Positions 8,831 through 16,520 of a stretch of 38,831 nucleotides of DNA are shown here, in pieces. Position 1 is the stretch's first letter. Each line of letters opens with the position of its first letter. A model generated the notes under the pieces. That model had not been told where the DNA came from. It did not search any database and was given only the letters and a program-made list of their open reading frames with translations. Source of the DNA: an uncultured Flammeovirgaceae bacterium (lineage in GTDB: Bacteria; Bacteroidota; Bacteroidia; Cytophagales; Cyclobacteriaceae); the NCBI GenBank assembly GCA_937899105.1, contig CALBPF010000283.1, positions 1 to 38,831 on the forward strand. Direction: 5' to 3'. The position numbers and the translations under genes were made by a program.

Positions 8831-8956
8831 AAGGCCGGTTTTTATAGTTAGACAATGCATTGTGAAGATAATAAATATTAGAAAAGCTTTAACCTAATAT
8901 TCTATTTTGAGTTTTTTGATTTACTTTGATAATGCCTCTGAAGCCCATTTTGTTAG

Positions 8957-9775
8957 ATGTTTTTCCTTGCAATTTATCGCTATTTTAATCTCCTTAATTT
9001 AGATGTTGTTGCCGGGGCGGTAATATGTTCAATGGCCTTCGCACGCCTTTTGGATGTTGAAGTAAGTTGGGCTGCACTTTCATTACTTGGATTTACTATT
9101 TGGTCGATTTACACCTTTGACAGGCTAATGGATGGCAGGTATAAAAAAGATGCTCTACAAAGTGACAGGCACCGTTTTCATAATAGGAGGGGAAGCTTGC
9201 TTAGCTGGCTTTTAGTAGCATGTATCTTATTTTCGGCCATACTCTTATTCTTTATACCGCCCACTACAGTTCTTTGGGGAGCTACTCTGGCATGCGGCGT
9301 ACTGGCTTATCTAGCCACCATTCATCTTTTAAAAATTAAATGGCTCGTTCATAAGGAGGTGGTTATTGCCACTATTTATACGTTAGGGGTAATGTTAGCT
9401 CCGCTCAGTATATATCAGGGCGATTATGGCACTTCTTTTTTACTCTGTGGTGTTATATTTTTTACAATCGTTCTGTACAATCTGTTGGTATTTTCTATGT
9501 ATGATGAGGACTTTGATTCAAAGTCAGACCTCCCGTCGCTGGTTACCGTACTAGGGAAAAAGCCTGTCAACACCCTTTTGCATATATTGTCGGTGTTTTT
9601 GATTGTATCCATTTTGCTAGGTTATATAAACTATGTTAACCCTGTCTTCATTGTTTTTTTCTTTATGAGTACTGTGCTCATTATTATTCATAGATACGCT
9701 CACCATCACTTTTTTCAATTGAATTATAGATTTATAGGAGATGCCGTATTCCTGCTTCCTGTAGTACTGCTGTGA
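8957..9775 (+). CDS. UbiA-superfamily-like membrane protein (divergent)
   Basis: This 272-residue integral membrane protein has about eight hydrophobic helices. Two cytoplasmic acidic motifs sit where UbiA prenyltransferases place theirs: FDRLMD (D55, D59) followed by SDRHRFHNRR (about 69-78), and YDEDFDSKSD (D183-D191) followed by LPSLVTVLGKK. The second closely resembles the UbiA DxxxD loop. The first departs from NDxxDxxxD, so the substrate may differ from a usual aromatic quinone precursor, or catalysis may be altered. UbiA enzymes transfer isoprenyl chains or make related lipids in the membrane. The gene is divergent from the CsgG-family gene (126 bp apart) and overlaps the next methyltransferase gene by four bases (GTGA), so the two products likely act on one pathway. 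The start at ATG 8957 is the first in frame. Confidence 0.7.
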   Translation: MFFLAIYRYFNLLNLDVVAGAVICSMAFARLLDVEVSWAALSLLGFTIWSIYTFDRLMDGRYKKDALQSDRHRFHNRRGSLLSWLLVACILFSAILLFFIPPTTVLWGATLACGVLAYLATIHLLKIKWLVHKEVVIATIYTLGVMLAPLSIYQGDYGTSFLLCGVIFFTIVLYNLLVFSMYDEDFDSKSDLPSLVTVLGKKPVNTLLHILSVFLIVSILLGYINYVNPVFIVFFFMSTVLIIIHRYAHHHFFQLNYRFIGDAVFLLPVVLL

Positions 9776-10413
9776 ACAACTTCGATATAATTGCTCCTAT
9801 ATACGATTTCCTGGCGAAACTGGTATTTGGCAAGGCTCTGATTCACTCCCAGACATATTTTCTATCTCAAGTAAAAGCGGGGAGTCAAATTCTGATCATT
9901 GGTGGAGGTACGGGAAAGGTTTTAGACTATTTTAATAGTCTGTCAAGTCCTCTTTCTATAGTTTATGTTGAAAAGTCAGCCAGAATGCTTGACCTCGCAA
10001 AAAAACGGGGGCCATTTGTAAACATGGAGATAAGATACGTCCATGGAGATGAAAGATCGGTTCCTCCTGATAAATACGATGTGATATTCACCGCTTTTTT
10101 TCTTGATGTATTTATTGAAAAGCACCTGGTTGGAGTTATTCGATTACTAAACGGCAGTTTGAAGAAAAATGGAAAATGGCTGGTAACCGATTTTGTAAAT
10201 ACGCCTATTTTTTGGCAAAAGTGGCTTGTGAGATTAATGTATTGGTTTTTCAAGACCACTACAAATTTGGAGAGTAATACACTTCTTGATTTTGATATCT
10301 TCTTAATTCATAGCGGTCTGAAAAGAATAAGTTACAAGGGCTTTTATTTTAACATGATGCAGTCAGCGGTTTACGAAAAAACTGATCGCATTGCTCTTTT
10401 TGAAGAATCATAG
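9772..10413 (+). CDS. Class I SAM-dependent methyltransferase
   Basis: This 213-residue protein starts with GTG at 9772, overlapping the previous TGA. The N-terminus (NNFDIIAPIYDFLAKLVFG) is like that of UbiE-type enzymes. The SAM-binding glycine loop is ILIIGGGTGKVLDYF (G44-G48); the acidic residue after strand 2 is in YVEKSARMLDLAKKR, and the VHGDERSVP and YDVIFTAFFLDVF segments form motifs II and III. These mark a small-molecule Rossmann methyltransferase of the cytoplasm or membrane surface. Coupling to the UbiA-like gene suggests methylation of a prenylated or lipid product. It is not clearly UbiE/MenG, so I leave the symbol empty. A 29 bp gap separates it from the next gene. Confidence 0.85.
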   Translation: MNNFDIIAPIYDFLAKLVFGKALIHSQTYFLSQVKAGSQILIIGGGTGKVLDYFNSLSSPLSIVYVEKSARMLDLAKKRGPFVNMEIRYVHGDERSVPPDKYDVIFTAFFLDVFIEKHLVGVIRLLNGSLKKNGKWLVTDFVNTPIFWQKWLVRLMYWFFKTTTNLESNTLLDFDIFLIHSGLKRISYKGFYFNMMQSAVYEKTDRIALFEES

Positions 10414-10442
10414 TAGTACTTTCGAATTGTAAAAAAGTAATA

Positions 10443-11165
10443 ATGAAAAAGATAATCGTACTTTTCTCAATTGTGGCTCTGGCAGCATGCGAAAAAAGAG
10501 AAGCGGCCAAAAATGAAGTAGAAGCTCAACCAATAATGCCGGCAGAGGTTTTGAACGTAGCATTTCTGGTGGTAGACGGTGTTTATAATTCTGAGCTTGT
10601 TGCTCCTATGGATATACTGCACCACACCGTATTCCACACCGAAAAAGGTATGAAGGTTTTTACCGTCGCTTCGTTACGAGATACGATTACTTCTTTTGAA
10701 GGGCTGAAAATAATACCGGATTACTCATTCTTAAATGATTCACTGCCTGAAATTGATGTACTTGTTGTTCCCAGCGCAGAGCATAGCATGGATGCTGATC
10801 TGGAAAATAAGGAACTGATCTATTTTGTTAAGGCCACCGCAGATAAGGCACAATATGTAATGTCCCTATGCGATGGCGCTTTTATATTAGCAAAAGCAGG
10901 AATAGTTGATGGCAAAGAATCCACAACATTTCCCTCAGACATTGGAAGGTATCGAGAGACTTTTCCAAGCCTAAAAGTGCATGAGGGAGTCAGCTTTGTT
11001 CATGATGGTAAACTGATCACATCGGTTGGCGGCGCTAAATCCTATGATCCTGCACTTTACCTTAGCGAACTGCTATATGGCAAGAAAGCTGCTGAAGGTC
11101 TTGGAAAAGGGTTGGTTATTGACTGGAAACTTAGCGATATTAAGTACATCAAAGTAGACCGTTAA
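10443..11165 (+). CDS. DJ-1/PfpI-domain lipoprotein
   Basis: This 240-residue protein begins with a lipoprotein signal (MKKIIVLFSIVALAAC), giving a lipidated Cys16 followed by charged residues (EKRE). From about residue 36 on it is a DJ-1/PfpI glutamine-amidotransferase-like domain: LNVAFLVVDGVYNSELVAPMD at the front, with Glu51 placed as in the family, and a nucleophile-elbow cysteine in MSLCDGAFILAKAG (Cys143). The sequence most resembles the amidase-like half of GlxA-type AraC regulators, without the DNA-binding half. Cytoplasmic members act on glyoxals, stress damage or unknown ligands; here the domain would sit in the periplasm or on an outer-membrane face. It converges on the hydrolase-OsmC fusion gene with a four-base stop overlap. 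Its substrate is unknown. Confidence 0.85.
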   Translation: MKKIIVLFSIVALAACEKREAAKNEVEAQPIMPAEVLNVAFLVVDGVYNSELVAPMDILHHTVFHTEKGMKVFTVASLRDTITSFEGLKIIPDYSFLNDSLPEIDVLVVPSAEHSMDADLENKELIYFVKATADKAQYVMSLCDGAFILAKAGIVDGKESTTFPSDIGRYRETFPSLKVHEGVSFVHDGKLITSVGGAKSYDPALYLSELLYGKKAAEGLGKGLVIDWKLSDIKYIKVDR

Positions 11166-12370
11166 ATCAACTTCGTCACTACCTTAACGTCGTTATGAAG
11201 GGTTCTATGAACGGGGCACTTATCGGCAATTTCAAGAAGTCTTTCGCGCTGTTCTGCTGACAGGTTCCCGATTAATTCTATCTCACGTTCAATCTGATCG
11301 ATTTTTGCCGAATTTTTTTCACAATTTTCACAATCTTCCTCATGCAGCTTGTTGTGTTGCAGGTGAACAATTGCCGCTTCTAAAGGCCACTTTTTTCTGT
11401 CCGCATACATTCTCAGGGTCATACTGGTGCAGGAACCTAATGCAGCTACCAGATAATCATAAGGCGTAGGGCCCAGGTCCTTACCACCTACAGATGAAGG
11501 CTCATCGGCCAGAAATGAGTGGTTGCCTGCACGAAGTTCTGTGGTATAGCCGTCGTCTCCCGTTATACTCACTACCTGTTTATTGGTAGCCAGAGCATCT
11601 TCAGGTTTTAGATCTAAATAGCGAGTGACCCAAGAGGCTATTATGCTACCTACGTAAAGAGAATCATCTTTTTTTGTAAGTAGATGGTCGGCGCCGTCGA
11701 GGGTTACAAAACTTTTTGGATGCATGGCCCCTTCGTAGATCTTTCGGGCGTTTTCTATGCTTACAGTATTATCTTGAGGCGAGTGTAGAATTAGTAAAGC
11801 TTTATTGAGTGATCCCAGAATTGTCCGTAAATCATTTTTTTCAAGATCATCTAAAAACTGTTTTTTCATCTTGAAAGGCCTACCACCTATAGAAACAGTG
11901 GCTTCACCCTTGCTCGCTATTTCACCTAAGCCTTCTGTAAGCAAGTGTTTAACGTGAAGAGGATCCGACGGTGAGCCAATGGTGACTACGGACTTAACCG
12001 ACGGCATGTCTCCGGCAGCCGCCAACACGGCAGCGCCTCCCAGGGAATGGCCGATTATTATTTCGGGTGGATCATAATTAGTGTCTAAAAAGTCATAAGC
12101 TGAATGAAGGTCCTCAATATTTGATGAGAAGGTCGTGTCAGAAAAGTTACCCTCGCTGTTTCCTAAACCGGTAAAGTCAAATCTCAAAACTGCAATGCCC
12201 TGTTGTGTCAAAGACCGACTAATGCTAACCACCGCAGATAAATTCTTAGAACATGTAAAGCAATGCGCAAAAATGGCATAGACAGTCGGGGCGCCCGTAA
12301 GCGGTATTTCCAGATTGGCAGATAGAGAATTACCCTCTTTATTTTCAAAATTGATTTTTTTGGAGTTCAT
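11162..12370 (-). CDS. Alpha/beta hydrolase-OsmC fusion protein
   Basis: This 402-residue protein starts at the ATG at 12370-12368 (MNSKKINFENKEG); the extension to 12412 looks spurious. Residues about 1-255 are an alpha/beta hydrolase: oxyanion region AIFAHCFTCSKN, nucleophile elbow GHSLGG (Ser109), probable acid Asp200 in LHSPQD, and His229 in LDGADHLL. Residues about 265-402 are an OsmC/Ohr-like domain with the two redox cysteines Cys314 (ALGSCTSMTLRMYA) and Cys385 (DKCPVHRTL). OsmC proteins reduce organic hydroperoxides using these thiols. The fusion is a known arrangement; the hydrolase may release fatty acids or peroxidised esters for the second domain, which is inference. An extra CENC pair (Cys347, Cys350) lies between the catalytic cysteines. 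There is no signal peptide, so it is cytoplasmic. Confidence 0.92.
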   Translation of the reverse strand: MNSKKINFENKEGNSLSANLEIPLTGAPTVYAIFAHCFTCSKNLSAVVSISRSLTQQGIAVLRFDFTGLGNSEGNFSDTTFSSNIEDLHSAYDFLDTNYDPPEIIIGHSLGGAAVLAAAGDMPSVKSVVTIGSPSDPLHVKHLLTEGLGEIASKGEATVSIGGRPFKMKKQFLDDLEKNDLRTILGSLNKALLILHSPQDNTVSIENARKIYEGAMHPKSFVTLDGADHLLTKKDDSLYVGSIIASWVTRYLDLKPEDALATNKQVVSITGDDGYTTELRAGNHSFLADEPSSVGGKDLGPTPYDYLVAALGSCTSMTLRMYADRKKWPLEAAIVHLQHNKLHEEDCENCEKNSAKIDQIEREIELIGNLSAEQRERLLEIADKCPVHRTLHNDVKVVTKLI

Positions 12371-12497
12371 AAGATAGAATTTTAGGCAAATTAGTAATTT
12401 CGAGTTCAGCATATGATCTAGACACTATTAGAAAATGTTTCTCTCAGTTCCAAAGTCGGCTTGCCTAATTTACTTCTCTCTCCCACCAAATCATTAT

Positions 12498-12510
12498 TGA
12501 TCTGAGATCA
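12498..12510. promoter_or_regulatory. Palindrome upstream of a histidine kinase gene
   Basis: TGATCT-G-AGATCA is a perfect 13-base palindrome ending 9 bases before the kinase ATG at 12520. Six T follow it. It might be an operator or an early hairpin in the leader. No regulator is identified. Confidence 0.35.
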
Positions 12511-12519
12511 TTTTTTAAT

Positions 12520-14679
12520 ATGAATCAGGATATTATCCAGAATTTCACTGATCCCGCTGCCTTAATAAATTCCGAATCTCAAATCGTTGCCATTAATAAA
12601 AAGCTTGAGCAATGGTCTATTGGTGATATTGTGGGTATGGACTTACCCATTTTTGCTGGACTGATTTTTGAAATTGAGTCTCAGGAGATAATGGCTGGTA
12701 TCCTGAAATCTGGATCGGGATGCAGTGTGTTATCAACGTTAGAAGGTGATATAGTTGAAGTACATTTGATCGGTCTCGATTCAGAAGGCTACATCCTACT
12801 TCTTAAAAAAACTAACGAAGAGAATACAAACTTTGAAATTAGCTATAAGTCGCTGATCGCTAGATCACCAATTGCCACTGCAATTTATAGGCCTGATGGC
12901 TCTCCAAAATATTATAATGAGGCTTATGGAAACATTTGGGGAGCGCCTTCAGAAATGGGTAAGGCTTTAACCTCTAATTCTGATTATAATATTTTTAAGG
13001 ACGAGCAACTGGATGAAATTGGCTTAATGCCTTTTATACAAAAGGGTTTCGGCGGTGAAACGGTAGATATTCCTCCTGTAAAGTATAACCCCATTAAAAC
13101 ACACGTCCTTGCTCGTTTTGGTGTTGATCAAGAAAAGCACATTAAAGGTCATATCTATCCTGTGAAGGATGACGGGGGATGTGTCAAAGAAGTTGCCTTG
13201 GTGATTTCCGATATTACATTCCAAATGCAGGCAGAAGAAATACTAACAGAAAATCATCTGAAATTTCAGTTGCTCACTATGAGCTTACCGGGTGTGATTT
13301 ATGAGTATGACTTTGATGAGGACGTTCATTTCAGGTTTGTGAGTCAGGGCTCTATTGAAATGTTTGGCATTACACCTGAACAAATAATTGATGACTATAA
13401 TGTAATATCATCAATGATCCATGAAGACGATATTGAAGAGTTTAACAGATCTTCTTATGAAGCTGCCAGCAAGGGTCTAAAGTGGGAATGGCAAGGAAGA
13501 TTTCTTGTGAACGGAGAGATAAAGTGGATTGAGGGAAAATCTGACAAAGGAGGGACAAATACCAAAAAAAGGTATGGCATGCTATTGGACGTAACGGAGC
13601 GTGTCTTAGCCGAGAAAAGATCCAAGCATAATGAACAACTCTTCGGTCAACTATTTAATAATTCCCCCCTGGGGCTTGTATTGCTTGATCATAAACACAA
13701 TGTAGTGCAAGTGAACCAAGGATTTCAAGAAATATTTGGCTTTAATCAGAATGAGCTTAAGGGTAAAAAGCTGAACAATTTAATCGTACCCGAAGAAGGA
13801 AGTCAGGAAGCGTTAGATATTAATCTAATTACCAGTCGAGGAGAAGTAGGTAAACTCGAATCGATCAGATTGAACAAAGCCGGTGAAAGAATTCCCGTTA
13901 TCATTTACGGGGTACCGGTTTTCCTCGAAAATGAAACCATAGGTATCTATGGTATTTATGTAGATATAACACAAAGAACACGAATAGAGAGCGAACTTAA
14001 AATTAGAAATGACGAGCTTGATAACTTTGTTTATAAGGTATCACATGATCTAAGAGCGCCACTTTCTTCAATTTTGGGTCTGGTAAACTTGGCTCGAATT
14101 GACGATTCAGGCCAAAATCTCAGAGATTATATAGGTATGATCGAGAATAGAATAAAACTTCTCGATTCTTTCATAAATGATGTACTAAGCCATTCCAAAA
14201 ATTTAAAATTTGAGCTAGACGTTGGTGAAGTGAAATTACGAGATGTCATAGATAAGTGTTTTTCCGATTTAAGCTACCTACCCTACGCTGCAAATATTGA
14301 TGTTAAAATATCAATAAGAGGCGAGCCACTCTATTCTGATAGATGGCGTGTAAATGAGATTTTTAGAAATCTTATTTCAAACGCCATTAAATATATGGAC
14401 CCTAATAAGGATGATAGTTTTATAACACTTGATATTGCAATTTCCAGTGCTTCTGCCGAAATAAGGATTGCAGATAACGGTATCGGTATTTCGGAGCATA
14501 CTCTGCCTAAAATTTTTGATATGTTCTACCGGGCGACGGAATCATCGGAAGGTTCAGGAATCGGTTTGTATATTGTAAAAAATGCCGTTGATAAGCTAGG
14601 GGGATCAATCAAAATAAACAGTGAAGAACAGAAAGGAACAACATTCAAAATCGGACTTCCTAATCAAAAACCTGAATAA
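12520..14679 (+). CDS. Soluble multi-PAS sensor histidine kinase
   Basis: This 719-residue protein has no signal peptide or membrane helices. It shows about three to four PAS-type sensor segments: a degenerate one near 8-100, then about 110-245, 247-365 and 372-490. The last two carry PAS hallmarks (IKWIEGKSDKGG and GMLLDVTERV; NSPLGLVLLD and GYGIYVDITQR-like endings). A HisKA domain follows with phospho-acceptor His509 (VSHDLRAPLSS) and a HATPase domain with Asn621 (NLISNAIKYMD), Asp652 (IADNGIGIS), a FDMFYRATE F-box and a GSGIGLYIVKNAV G2 box. It should autophosphorylate in response to a cytoplasmic signal; no response regulator is adjacent, so its partner is unknown. The next gene follows after 23 bp and may be co-transcribed. 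Its kinase core is very like that of the membrane kinase at 23282-24994. Confidence 0.93.
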   Translation: MNQDIIQNFTDPAALINSESQIVAINKKLEQWSIGDIVGMDLPIFAGLIFEIESQEIMAGILKSGSGCSVLSTLEGDIVEVHLIGLDSEGYILLLKKTNEENTNFEISYKSLIARSPIATAIYRPDGSPKYYNEAYGNIWGAPSEMGKALTSNSDYNIFKDEQLDEIGLMPFIQKGFGGETVDIPPVKYNPIKTHVLARFGVDQEKHIKGHIYPVKDDGGCVKEVALVISDITFQMQAEEILTENHLKFQLLTMSLPGVIYEYDFDEDVHFRFVSQGSIEMFGITPEQIIDDYNVISSMIHEDDIEEFNRSSYEAASKGLKWEWQGRFLVNGEIKWIEGKSDKGGTNTKKRYGMLLDVTERVLAEKRSKHNEQLFGQLFNNSPLGLVLLDHKHNVVQVNQGFQEIFGFNQNELKGKKLNNLIVPEEGSQEALDINLITSRGEVGKLESIRLNKAGERIPVIIYGVPVFLENETIGIYGIYVDITQRTRIESELKIRNDELDNFVYKVSHDLRAPLSSILGLVNLARIDDSGQNLRDYIGMIENRIKLLDSFINDVLSHSKNLKFELDVGEVKLRDVIDKCFSDLSYLPYAANIDVKISIRGEPLYSDRWRVNEIFRNLISNAIKYMDPNKDDSFITLDIAISSASAEIRIADNGIGISEHTLPKIFDMFYRATESSEGSGIGLYIVKNAVDKLGGSIKINSEEQKGTTFKIGLPNQKPE

Positions 14680-14702
14680 TTAAAAGGTTATAATTGCATC
14701 TT

Positions 14703-15869
14703 ATGGAAGTACTGGAAGTATTTAATGATAGCAAACTAATAAAGGAGTTTATACTGTTGCCCGTGAGGCTGTATAAGAATGAAAAGAGTTGGATAAGGTC
14801 CCTCGATAAAGATATAGAAGCAGTTTTTGATACCAAAAAGAACAAAGCTTTCAGAAATGGAGAATGCGTTCGTTGGATACTGAAAGAAGGTGGTGTGGTT
14901 AAGGGAAGAATTGCCGCCTTCATCAATAAAAAGACCGTCAACAAGGACAATGACCAACCCACGGGAGGAGTAGGGTTCTTTGAATGTGTCGATAATAAGG
15001 AGATAGCCTTTAAGCTATTTGATACGGCAAAGGCCTGGCTGGAAGAGCGGGATATGGAGGCAATGGATGGGCCCATAAACTTTGGTGAGCGCGATAAATG
15101 GTGGGGCTTATTGGTAGATGGTTTTAATATTGAACCTAATTACAACTGTAATTACAACTTCCCCTACTATCAACAATTATTTGAGGAATACGGGTTTAAG
15201 GTTTATTTCAAGCAGCTCACCTTTGGAAGAAAAGTGAGAGACCCATTCTCGTCAAAATTGATGGCTAAAGGGGAAAAGGCGCTTGAGAATACAGATTATA
15301 CATTTAGGCATTTAGAGTTAAAGAAGCTCGATGAATATACAGAGCATTTTCGGATTATCTATAACAAGGCCTGGGCGCGTCATAAGGGTGTTTCGCAAAT
15401 GTCAAGTCTCCAGGCTAAGAATATAATGAAGCAAATGAAACCGATCATAGATGAAAAGATCATATGGTTTGGTTACTATGGAAACGAACCTGTTGCCTTT
15501 TATATTAATCTGCCTGAAGTCAATCAGATTTTTAAATTTGTGAACGGTAAACTTGACCTAATTGGTAAGGTGAAGTTTGTATGGCATAAGTGGCGTAAAA
15601 GTTGTAATAAAATGTTAGGCCTTGTTTTTGGCGTTGTACCGGAACATCAAGGTAAAGGTGTGGAGGGCGCTCTTGTACTGGCTACGGCACAAATGGTACA
15701 GAAAGATTACCCGCGTTATGACGATCTGGAAATGAACTGGATTGGTGATTTCAATCCAAAAATGATACGTGTGGTAGAACAAGTAGGAGGCGACGTCGTT
15801 AAAACCCACATAACGTATCGAAAGCTTTTTGACGAGTCAAAATCGTTTAAGCGAGCGCCCATTCAATAG
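14703..15869 (+). CDS. GNAT-like N-acyltransferase superfamily protein (YghO-like)
   Basis: The likely start is ATG at 14703 (MEVLEVFNDSKLIKEFILLP), giving 388 residues; a TTG at 14694 adds only three codons. The protein resembles the two-lobed YghO-type hypothetical proteins of the GNAT fold. The N-terminal part has LPVRLYKNEKSWIRSLD and GGVGFFECVDN; a characteristic PINFGERDKWWGLLVDGF segment lies in the middle; and the C-terminal lobe has a VVPEHQGKGVEGAL stretch (Gln316 region) matching the acyl-CoA pyrophosphate-binding Q/RxxGxG/A motif. It is cytoplasmic, and its acceptor is unknown. A nearby second GNAT partner is not seen. It could be co-transcribed with the kinase before it and the membrane protein after it. 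Confidence 0.8.
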   Translation: MEVLEVFNDSKLIKEFILLPVRLYKNEKSWIRSLDKDIEAVFDTKKNKAFRNGECVRWILKEGGVVKGRIAAFINKKTVNKDNDQPTGGVGFFECVDNKEIAFKLFDTAKAWLEERDMEAMDGPINFGERDKWWGLLVDGFNIEPNYNCNYNFPYYQQLFEEYGFKVYFKQLTFGRKVRDPFSSKLMAKGEKALENTDYTFRHLELKKLDEYTEHFRIIYNKAWARHKGVSQMSSLQAKNIMKQMKPIIDEKIIWFGYYGNEPVAFYINLPEVNQIFKFVNGKLDLIGKVKFVWHKWRKSCNKMLGLVFGVVPEHQGKGVEGALVLATAQMVQKDYPRYDDLEMNWIGDFNPKMIRVVEQVGGDVVKTHITYRKLFDESKSFKRAPIQ

Positions 15870-15876
15870 AGCTGAA

Positions 15877-16437
15877 TTGTTGAATTTTAGATTAAGGTTT
15901 CTTATCAAGAATCTATTTAAGGGTTTTTTTGCTCTTGCTGTCATTGTGCTAGCCTATATTTTTCTTCAAAAATACACTGCTTTTGACGGTTTTATAAACC
16001 ATATAGGCCAATGGCCGATTTTAGTTTACTCAGTATTTACCATATCTGAGATTATTTTTGGCATTATTCCCCCAGAGCTATTTATGATCTGGTCTATAAA
16101 ACATGGGCTTTTTGCTAACTATACATTAAATATTCTTTTTCTTACCGGTATTTCATACGCCGCAGGCGTTCTGGGTTATTATATTGGCATCAATGCTTCA
16201 AAAATAAGTTTGCTTGAGCCTGTGATGAGAAAGTATGTATATCGCTATAAAAACACTCTTAATAAATTTGGGGGTCTACTAATATTAGTTGGCGCTATAA
16301 CTCCGGTACCTTTTTCCGCTATCTGTATGTTAGTAGGCGCCACAAATTTTCCGTTTTCAAAATTTTTACTGATTGCAACCGCTCGATTTGCTCGTTTTAT
16401 AGCTTATTCTGCTATAATCTATCAAGCTAATATTTAG
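15877..16437 (+). CDS. VTT/DedA-like membrane protein
   Basis: This integral membrane protein, about 186 residues from the TTG at 15877, has four to five hydrophobic stretches and the VTT (SNARE-associated/DedA) pattern: an IFGIIPPELFMIW re-entrant-like segment, a GVLGYYIGINA helix, and GAITPVPFSAICMLVGATNFPFSKF, where the proline-rich GAITPVPF loop matches DedA's second re-entrant region. DedA proteins act in membrane-lipid flipping and envelope homeostasis. No ATG lies near the N-terminus. TTG codons at 15829, 15877 and 15880 are the choices; 15877 avoids a 41-base overlap with the upstream gene and places the family-like FLIKNLFKGF near the start. The start is uncertain; the family call is moderate to good. 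Confidence 0.72.
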   Translation: MLNFRLRFLIKNLFKGFFALAVIVLAYIFLQKYTAFDGFINHIGQWPILVYSVFTISEIIFGIIPPELFMIWSIKHGLFANYTLNILFLTGISYAAGVLGYYIGINASKISLLEPVMRKYVYRYKNTLNKFGGLLILVGAITPVPFSAICMLVGATNFPFSKFLLIATARFARFIAYSAIIYQANI

Positions 16438-16493
16438 GGAACAAATTTCAAATAGAGCGTATATGATTAATAAGTTTTACAACCCATAACCAT

Positions 16494-16501
16494 TACTTTT
16501 G
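16494..16501 (+). promoter_or_regulatory. Bacteroidota -7 box before hemH
   Basis: TACTTTTG matches the Bacteroidota -7 consensus TAnnTTTG and lies 19 bases before the hemH ATG. No TTG is found at the expected -33 distance, so the promoter is only partly supported. Confidence 0.55.
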
Positions 16502-16520
16502 CGGCTTGTTTATTTAAGAT

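Noticed and set aside
14660..15076. Minus-strand open frame overlapping the GNAT-like gene
   Set aside because: Serine/leucine-rich translation typical of a shadow frame, fully covered by the real gene on the other strand.
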